Source: Chloroflexota bacterium (lineage in GTDB: Bacteria; Chloroflexota; Limnocylindria; Limnocylindrales; CSP1-4). From it: DNA of 9,960 nt. The stretch lies in contig JAKAMV010000293.1 of assembly GCA_021812735.1 (NCBI GenBank), positions 1 to 9,960 of the forward strand, written 5' to 3'. The position numbers and the translations under genes are program-made. Shown here piece by piece: positions 5,152-9,960 of the stretch. Every line of letters begins with the position of its first letter. Positions within the stretch are counted from its first letter, which is position 1. The notes under the pieces were generated by a model, which was not told the origin of the DNA, searched no databases, and was given only the letters and a program-made list of their open reading frames with translations.

Positions 5152-6832
5152 GATCGTTCGGCATCCCCGCGCGGCGCTGTCGCCGCACCATTCCCGCGCC
5201 GACCGCGTCTACGGCCTGGGCAGCGTGTTCGGCAAGTCCCTCCGCGACGCGCGCTGGAGCATCGTCGTCGTCGTCGCCGTCCTGGGCGTCATGATCGTGG
5301 CCGGCGGAGCCACCATGGCCAACACCTACGGCACCCCGGCCACCCGAGCCGAGCTGGCCCTCGTGGCCAGCACCCTGCCGCCGGCGCTGGCCGGCATCTA
5401 CGGCGAGCCCCTCAGGGTCGACACGCTCGGAGGCTTCATCTCCTGGCACTACGGGGCGTACTTCGCCCTGCTGGCCGGCCTGTGGTCCATCCTCGCGCTG
5501 TCGGGGACGCTGGCCGGCGAGGTGAAGCGCGGCAGCCTCGAGTTCGCGGCCGTCACGCCGAGATCGCGGCGGGCCCTCGCCCTCGAGAAGCTGGCGGGAC
5601 ACCTAGCCGCCCTGGCCGTCGCAACCGTCCTGCTCGCGATCCTGACGTGGATCACCGGCGAGGCCTTCAGCACATTCGAGGGCGACACCGTCGGGGCCGG
5701 GGCCGCGGCGGCGTTCGCCGTCGGCATCGCCCTCCGGGCGCTCATCGCCGGATCGATCGCATTCGCGGTCGCACCCGTCCTCGGGCGCGGGGCGGCGGCC
5801 GGCATCGCGGGCGCGGTCATGCTCGCGGCGTACCTCCTCAACAGCTACCGCTCCGTGGTGCCCGCATTCGAGGGGCCCTCGAACCTGGGCTGGTTCGCCT
5901 GGACGCGGCACCACGTGCCGCTGGCTGGGAGCGACGACTGGCCCGCGATGGGGCTGGTGGCGCTCGTCGCCGCCATCCTGTGCGTCGCCGGCGTCGAGGC
6001 CTTCGCGCGCCGGGACATCGGGGTGACCGTTGGGATCCGGACTCCCCGCATGCCGAGGGTCCTCGTCGGGATCCGAGGCCCGGTCGGGCGCGCACTCGGC
6101 GAGCTGCTGCCGACTGCGGTCTGGTGGGGTCTCGGCCTCGGGCTGTACGGATTCGTCATGGCCCTCTCGAGCACCTCGTTCATCGCCGAGCTGCAGCGCT
6201 CCCCAGGCATGCTTCAAGCCTTCCAGAGCATGCTCCCCGGCATGGACCTGGCGACATCGGCCGGGTTCCTGCAGTTCGTGTTCATCGACATGGGCCTCGC
6301 CCTCGTCGGCCTCGCGGCCGCCACGCTCGTCGCGGGCTGGGCATCTGACGAGTCCAGCGGACGCCTGGAGCTGCTGCTGGCGACGCCGCTCACCCGCGTC
6401 CGCTGGACGCTCGCGGGCAGCGCCGGCATCGGACTGGCGCTCGTCGTGGCCGTCGGGATCGTCGCCGCGGCCATGGGCGCCGGGATCGCCTCCACCGGCG
6501 ACGACCCATTGCGACCCGCGATCGGGCTCGCCGCGGTGGCACTCTACGGGGCCGCGATGGCCGGCATCGGCATCGCGGTCGGCGGCCTCACGCGTCCGGC
6601 GCTCGCGGCGCCAGCGGTCGTCGCCATGACGATCGGCACCTTCCTGGTCCAGATCCTCGCTCCCGCGCTCAGGCTGCCAGACTGGGTGCACCAGCTGGCG
6701 CTGAGCGACCACATGGGCCACCCCCTCGTCGGCGCGTGGGACCCGGCCGGCATCGCTGCGTGCGTGGCGCTCGCGGTCGGCGGGTCGCTGCTGGGGGCAT
6801 GGGCCTTCCGGCGGCGGGACGTGGCTGGCTGA
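5141..6832 (+). CDS. ABC-2 permease, fused double unit (polyketide-exporter-like)
   Basis: The 563-residue membrane protein has about twelve hydrophobic segments, near 40-60, 105-123, 152-172, 186-211, 216-234, 268-286, 325-342, 377-400, 424-448, 459-481, 487-508 and 537-556. It is built as two six-helix halves. A matching cytoplasmic motif appears once in each: GEVKRGSLEFAAVTPRSRR (126-144) and SDESSGRLELLLATPLTRVR (402-421). A single chain can therefore form the whole pore with the ATPase dimer. Length and plan match the group annotated as exporters of polyketide antibiotics (COG3559, TnrB3-like). ATG 5141 lies inside the end of the ATPase gene, with GAGGTGA (5128-5134) before it. The substrate could be an antibiotic, a lipid or another hydrophobic compound; no biosynthetic genes are visible here. 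Confidence 0.88.
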   Translation: MTAEIVRHPRAALSPHHSRADRVYGLGSVFGKSLRDARWSIVVVVAVLGVMIVAGGATMANTYGTPATRAELALVASTLPPALAGIYGEPLRVDTLGGFISWHYGAYFALLAGLWSILALSGTLAGEVKRGSLEFAAVTPRSRRALALEKLAGHLAALAVATVLLAILTWITGEAFSTFEGDTVGAGAAAAFAVGIALRALIAGSIAFAVAPVLGRGAAAGIAGAVMLAAYLLNSYRSVVPAFEGPSNLGWFAWTRHHVPLAGSDDWPAMGLVALVAAILCVAGVEAFARRDIGVTVGIRTPRMPRVLVGIRGPVGRALGELLPTAVWWGLGLGLYGFVMALSSTSFIAELQRSPGMLQAFQSMLPGMDLATSAGFLQFVFIDMGLALVGLAAATLVAGWASDESSGRLELLLATPLTRVRWTLAGSAGIGLALVVAVGIVAAAMGAGIASTGDDPLRPAIGLAAVALYGAAMAGIGIAVGGLTRPALAAPAVVAMTIGTFLVQILAPALRLPDWVHQLALSDHMGHPLVGAWDPAGIAACVALAVGGSLLGAWAFRRRDVAG

Positions 6833-6846
6833 TCGGAGGTTCTCGG

Positions 6847-7422
6847 ATGCCGAAGGCGGCGGCGCCTGGACAGGCCTGGCTGCTCCTCGTGTACCGGATC
6901 AAGTCCGGCTCGTCGAGCCGCCGGACCTACGTGTGGCGGCAGCTGCGGCAGCTCGGCGTCATCTACCTCCAGCAGGCCGTGGCGGTCGGGCCCGACCGTC
7001 CAGACGTGCGGGCCGGGCTCGACCGGCTCGCGCAGCGGATCCGCGCCGGAGGCGGCGAGGCCTCGCTCCTCGAGACCTCGTCGCCCGATCCGGCATGGGA
7101 AGCCGACCTGATCGAGCGCTTCAACGCCGCCCGCGACGCCGAGTACGACGAGGTGGTCGAGAGCGTCGAGCGCTTCGAGGACGAGATCCGGCGCGAGACG
7201 CGCAAGCGTCGATTCCGGTTCGCCGAGCTCGAGGAGAGCGAGGCCGACTGGGAAAAGCTGCGCCGGTGGTTCTCCAAGCTCCTCGAGCGCGACTTCTTCG
7301 GGGCGCCGGGCCGGTCGGCCGCCGAGGAGGCGCTCGCCCGCGGGCACGATCTGCTGACGGGATTCACGCAGGAGGTGTACCGGCGCGAGGGGCTCCACCC
7401 GGGTGAGCCGGGTGGCGACTAG
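6847..7422 (+). CDS. ChrB N-terminal-domain protein (stand-alone)
   Basis: The 191-residue product begins with WLLLVYRIKSGSSSRRTYVWRQL and then LGVIYLQQAVAVGP (36-49). This is the pattern of the N-terminal domain of the chromate-resistance regulator ChrB (WLLL.Y..P...S..R...WR.L...GA..LQ.GV...P). A charged, probably coiled-coil helix region (85-145) follows, then ERDFFGAP (147-154) and a final helix. The C-terminal ChrB domain, which would roughly double the length, is absent, and there is no chrA chromate transporter beside it. ATG 6847 follows the permease stop by 14 bases and has GGAGG (6835-6839) 7 bases upstream, so it belongs to the exporter operon. It may sense a stress or substrate and regulate the operon; that is inference. 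The family call is good, the role open. Confidence 0.8.
   Translation: MPKAAAPGQAWLLLVYRIKSGSSSRRTYVWRQLRQLGVIYLQQAVAVGPDRPDVRAGLDRLAQRIRAGGGEASLLETSSPDPAWEADLIERFNAARDAEYDEVVESVERFEDEIRRETRKRRFRFAELEESEADWEKLRRWFSKLLERDFFGAPGRSAAEEALARGHDLLTGFTQEVYRREGLHPGEPGGD
7395..7415 (+). terminator. hairpin at the end of the exporter operon
   Basis: CCACCCGG (7395-7402) and CCGGGTGG (7408-7415) form a perfect 8-bp stem around GTGAG. It lies within the last codons of the ChrB-like gene, directly before the TAG stop at 7420-7422. No T tract follows, so it may be coding coincidence or a weak terminator. Confidence 0.3.
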
Positions 7423-7451
7423 GGCGCTCTGGTCCCGGCGCGCCGAGCAGG

Positions 7452-7457
7452 TATCAT
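7452..7457 (+). promoter_or_regulatory. candidate -10 of the tRNA promoter
   Basis: TATCAT, five of six bases matching TATAAT, stands 10 bases before the mature tRNA 5' end. The -35 region is not convincing. Confidence 0.45.
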
Positions 7458-7467
7458 CGTGGCCCGC

Positions 7468-7543
7468 GCGCCTGTAGCTCAGTGGATAGAGCGTCGGCCT
7501 CCGGAGCCGAAGGTCGCAGGTTCGAATCCTGTCGGGCGCGCCA
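7468..7543 (+). tRNA. tRNA-Arg (anticodon CCG)
   Basis: A complete 76-base cloverleaf can be folded. The acceptor stem pairs GCGCCTG (7468-7474) with CGGGCGC (7532-7538), with one T-G wobble. The D arm is GCTC...GAGC. The anticodon stem is TCGGC/GCCGA (7494-7510) around loop CTCCGGA, giving anticodon CCG at 7501-7503, which reads CGG arginine codons. The T arm is GCAGG-TTCGAAT-CCTGT. Discriminator G and a genome-encoded CCA (7541-7543) end it. CGG is a frequent codon in the neighbouring genes. Confidence 0.97.
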
Positions 7544-7560
7544 GAACACTTGTTCTATTT
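7543..7560 (+). terminator. possible weak tRNA terminator
   Basis: AGAAC (7543-7547) pairs with GTTCT (7552-7556) around ACTT, followed by ATTTCGTT, a T-rich stretch unusual for this region. The stem is only 5 bp and reuses the last tRNA base. Confidence 0.35.
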
Positions 7561-7999
7561 CGTTCCCGTCGCCGCAGAAAGCCCCGGCTCAGCCAACGCG
7601 GCAGGTCCGGGCGGCTGTTGTTGTGACAACTGTGACAAGGCACGTCACAGGGCCGATTCCCGCCTCGGGGCGCGACTTGAGCGGTCCGACGGAGGCGGCC
7701 GGCTCGCGATCGGATCGAGCCCCGCCCTGGCGGCAGACGCCTCCGCGTCGAAACCGCCCGGGGCCGCGGCCATCGGATGGGTCCGCGGGCCGGGCCTACC
7801 CCGCGTCCCCGGAGCCGCCGTCGCCATGACCGGTCCCCGACCTGCCTTGCGGGCGTGACGGTCGCCTCGACCCACCTGGCTCCGGGCCCGTCGAGCAGGC
7901 TGCTTGTCCATCCGTTCGGGCGGCCTCCCCGGGCTCGGGCAGGCGCTGGCCCTGACGAGCATCGCCATGAGACTCGGCGTGACGGGCTTGACTGGGGCG
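7544..7999. other. 456-bp stretch without a supported gene
   Basis: Open frames cross this stretch on both strands, but none shows a ribosome site, family motif or coherent composition. One starts within the tRNA tail, and a - strand frame reads through the tRNA antisense. The only distinct signals are the weak hairpin after the tRNA and a cluster of three TGTGAC hexamers (7622-7649). Confidence 0.6.
7622..7649. promoter_or_regulatory. cluster of TGTGAC motifs
   Basis: TGTGACAA occurs twice as a direct repeat (7622-7629 and 7631-7638). The inverse, GTCACA (7644-7649), forms TGTGAC-N7-GTCACA with the second copy. The half-site equals that of the perfect palindrome at 4065-4080, though the spacing differs by three bases. 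Such AT-containing repeats stand out here. A binding site for the same regulator is possible but not shown, and no promoter is evident next to it. Confidence 0.3.
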
Positions 8000-9448
8000 T
8001 CATCCCGTCGCCGTGTCCGCCGAGCGCATCTCGGCCAGCCGCTGCGGGTCCGTGGCCACCACGGCCGCCTCGGCCTCGAGGTCGATGGAGCGCCCGAGGA
8101 GGTAGTAGACCACGCAGGTGACGGGCAGCCCGACGAGCACCGCGATGTCGTACCCCAGAGCGGACGCGATGGGCCCGACATACCAGCTGGCGTCGAAGAA
8201 GGGGATCATCGCTGCGAGGCCGATCGCATACGCGACGAGCCCGCGCCACGACCACCGCCCGTAGATCCCGCCCGAGGGGGCGACGATGTCGGCCACCGCG
8301 TAGCGGCCCTTGCGGACGAGATAGAAGTCGACCAGGTTCACGGCCGTCCAGGGGATGACGAAGTAGGTGAGGCCGACGAGGAAGCCGACGAAGGTGTCGA
8401 GGTACGACCTCGGGATCAGGAGCACGACGGCGGCCAGCCCCACGCCGACCATCGCCAGGCCGACCACCCTGAGCCGCGCGGACGGACGGACCGCCCGGAA
8501 CGAGTCGATCGCGCTGACGCCGGTCAGGAAGCCGCTGTAGATGCTGACGCCCGCGATGAGGATCGAGACGGGGATGCTCAGGGCCAGGCTCACCATCCCG
8601 AACCCGCCGAACAGCCGGTTGCCGGCATCGTTCAGCGCGCCGATGACGTCCTGGGCGCCGGTCGCTGCCACGACGACCGCGCCGAGGACCTCGATCCAGA
8701 CGGCAGACGCGATCGACCCGCCGCCGACCGCCAAGACCACCCTCCAGGCCGGCGTCGCCTTCGGCAGGTAGCGGGTGTAGTCGGACACGATGGGCGCCAC
8801 CGAGATCTGGTAGCCGACCGCGGCACCGAACTGGGCGAGGAAGCCGGCCAGCACGAAGCCGCCGGCGCCCAGCGACGGGGCCGTGGCCGCCGCTCCGGCC
8901 ACCGCGACGGTGAGGACCGCGAACACAAGGACCATGAGCAGCGTGAGCCAGCGCAGAAGCAGGTGCAGCGCGTCGTGGCCGAGGACGACGGCCGCCAGGG
9001 CGATCACGAGGAATGCGATCCCGTACCTGTGGGGCGCGGGCCCTGCGATCTGGCCCATCGCGTCCGCCGCGACGACCAGGGTGTAGAGGCCGAAGCCGAC
9101 GGTGATCACGAGGGAGATCACCTTGACCAGGACCGCGCCCCTGGAGCCGAACTGCACCCTCGACTGGATCAGCTGGGGCAGGCCGAGCGCCGGCCCCTGG
9201 TACGCGTGGAACGCCGTGAAGAACGTGCCGAACGCGCTGCCGAGGACGATCGCGAGGACGCTCCACGGCAGGCTGAGGCCGAAGGCGAAGCCGACGACCC
9301 CGGTCAGGGCTGTGACGAACGTGGCGTTGAGCGTGAACCAGAAGGGCATCTGGCGCCACGCGGACCCGTGCCGCTCGGCCTCGGGGATGTAGTCCTGGAT
9401 GTGCGACTCGATCAGGGGCGGGAGTCGCGTCGCGGAGGTGTGGCTCAT
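8000..9448 (-). CDS. NCS1 family nucleobase permease (purine-cytosine permease-like)
   Basis: The 482-residue membrane protein has about twelve hydrophobic segments and the landmarks of the cytosine/purine/allantoin permease family. These are WRQMPFWFTLNATFVT (31-46), with the polar residues of helix 1; FHAYQGPALGLPQLIQSR (80-97); the hallmark SDYTRYLPK (222-230); and PWTAVNLVDFYLVRKGRY (366-383). Such carriers import a nucleobase or related nitrogen compound with H+ or Na+; the exact substrate cannot be read from sequence. ATG 9448 gives the usual family start. Only a distant GGAG precedes it, so translation may depend on the upstream gene. That gene, uroporphyrinogen-III methyltransferase, ends 40 bases before it on the same strand, suggesting one operon. 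Length is normal and nothing looks broken. Confidence 0.92.
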   Translation of the reverse strand: MSHTSATRLPPLIESHIQDYIPEAERHGSAWRQMPFWFTLNATFVTALTGVVGFAFGLSLPWSVLAIVLGSAFGTFFTAFHAYQGPALGLPQLIQSRVQFGSRGAVLVKVISLVITVGFGLYTLVVAADAMGQIAGPAPHRYGIAFLVIALAAVVLGHDALHLLLRWLTLLMVLVFAVLTVAVAGAAATAPSLGAGGFVLAGFLAQFGAAVGYQISVAPIVSDYTRYLPKATPAWRVVLAVGGGSIASAVWIEVLGAVVVAATGAQDVIGALNDAGNRLFGGFGMVSLALSIPVSILIAGVSIYSGFLTGVSAIDSFRAVRPSARLRVVGLAMVGVGLAAVVLLIPRSYLDTFVGFLVGLTYFVIPWTAVNLVDFYLVRKGRYAVADIVAPSGGIYGRWSWRGLVAYAIGLAAMIPFFDASWYVGPIASALGYDIAVLVGLPVTCVVYYLLGRSIDLEAEAAVVATDPQRLAEMRSADTATG

Positions 9449-9488
9449 CGGTGGTTGGCGCTCCGTCTCGGTGTGGTTCCTCGCACGG

Positions 9489-9960
9489 TCAGCCCGGCCG
9501 TGCTGCTGTGATCTGCGCTCGCATGCCCACGACGGCGCCGACGACGAGGGTCACCGGGCGCGGCAGGTCGCTCGCCTCCACCCGGCCGGCCAGGGTGGCC
9601 ACAGTGCCGGTCACCACGCGCTGGCCGGCGGTGGCGCCTCGCGAGATCGCCGCGGCGGCCTCGCCCGGGTCCCGCCCGGCGTCGACCAGAGCGCGCATGA
9701 TCGGCTCCACCGCGCCGTGGCCCATCAGGACCACGAGCGTCGGCACGCGCGCGTAGCGCTCCACGTCGGACGGGTCCGTGACCCGGCCCGTCCTCGTCCG
9801 AGCGCTGAACACGGCGAATCCGCCTGCCAGGCCGCGATGCGTGACCGGTATCCCGGCGGCCGAGGGGACCGCGACGGCAGACGTCACGCCCGGCACCACC
9901 TCGAACGGCAGCCCGGCCGCGAGGAGGGCCAGCGCCTCCTCCCCGCCGCGGCCGAACACG
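9489..9960 (-). CDS. cobA: uroporphyrinogen-III C-methyltransferase, C-terminal part (runs off right edge)
   Basis: The visible 156 residues are the C-terminal two thirds of a SAM-dependent tetrapyrrole methylase. They begin in VFGRGGEEALAL and continue with PFEVVPGVTSAVAVPSAAGIP (18-38), the family signature PVTHRG (38-43), TLVVLMG (74-80), AISRGATAGQRVVTGT (104-119) and PVTLVVGAVVGMR (135-147). SUMT adds methyl groups at C2 and C7 of uroporphyrinogen III to give precorrin-2, the branch point to sirohaem and cobalamin. The first codon in the window, GTG, is an internal Val rather than a start; roughly 90-100 residues lie outside. The gene precedes the NCS1 permease by 40 bases. A sirohaem role in nitrite or sulphite reduction is plausible but unproven. 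Whether it is fused to uroporphyrinogen-III synthase upstream cannot be seen. Confidence 0.9.
   Translation of the reverse strand, partial: VFGRGGEEALALLAAGLPFEVVPGVTSAVAVPSAAGIPVTHRGLAGGFAVFSARTRTGRVTDPSDVERYARVPTLVVLMGHGAVEPIMRALVDAGRDPGEAAAAISRGATAGQRVVTGTVATLAGRVEASDLPRPVTLVVGAVVGMRAQITAARPG

Noticed and set aside
7468..7543. tRNA-Arg 3' end as an attachment site of an integrated element
   Set aside because: No integrase gene and no second copy of the tRNA 3' end is found downstream in the window.
7550..7858. A 102-codon + strand frame behind the tRNA
   Set aside because: It has no ribosome site and low-complexity composition, and it starts within a few bases of the tRNA end; no motif is recognisable.
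7479..9359. A 626-codon open frame on the - strand overlapping the permease in another frame and running antisense through the tRNA
   Set aside because: Its composition is Arg/Pro/Gly-rich without motifs, and its C-terminal end is the translated antisense of tRNA-Arg, a known annotation artefact. The NCS1 frame explains the DNA.
1..9960. CRISPR array, insertion sequence or prophage genes
   Set aside because: No regularly spaced repeats, transposase motifs, terminal repeats with target duplications or phage proteins were found on either strand.

Overview
The window is GC-rich with dense, strongly GC3-biased coding. That points to a high-GC bacterium, probably Chloroflexota (Limnocylindria/Ellin6529-like) or, less likely, an actinobacterium. 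This placement rests on overall character only; no rRNA or marker phylogeny is available here.

Layout on the + strand from the left: the last 49 codons of a DUF885-type gene (1-150); a divergent HisA-like TIM-barrel gene (158-859); then two adjacent cyclophilin-type peptidyl-prolyl isomerases, one a predicted lipoprotein (1017-1703) and one cytoplasmic (1738-2232). A non-coding stretch (2233-2540) follows. It holds a -10-like element, a set of nested inverted repeats and a perfect 12-bp terminator hairpin, which together suggest an undescribed structured small RNA of about 170-180 nt.

On the - strand lie pcm, protein-L-isoaspartate methyltransferase (2541-3239), and a small secreted protein of unknown function (3408-3884). 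A divergent intergenic region (3885-4236) carries a perfect 16-bp palindrome of the CRP/FNR-site form, TGTGA-N6-TCACA. From it a three-gene + strand operon runs: an ABC-2 ATPase (4237-5151), a 12-TM fused double permease resembling polyketide exporters (5141-6832), and a protein made of the ChrB N-terminal domain alone (6847-7422). This looks like a drug or toxin efflux system with its own sensor or regulator. A tRNA-Arg(CCG) follows (7468-7543).

After a 456-bp stretch without a convincing gene, the - strand carries an NCS1 purine/cytosine-type permease (8000-9448). Forty bases upstream of it is the end of a uroporphyrinogen-III C-methyltransferase gene that runs off the right edge (9489-9960). 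The two may form a siroheme/nitrogen-assimilation operon.

The best candidates for something undescribed are the structured RNA locus at 2354-2542 and the ABC exporter plus ChrB-N operon with its palindromic operator. No mobile element, CRISPR array or prophage gene is visible.
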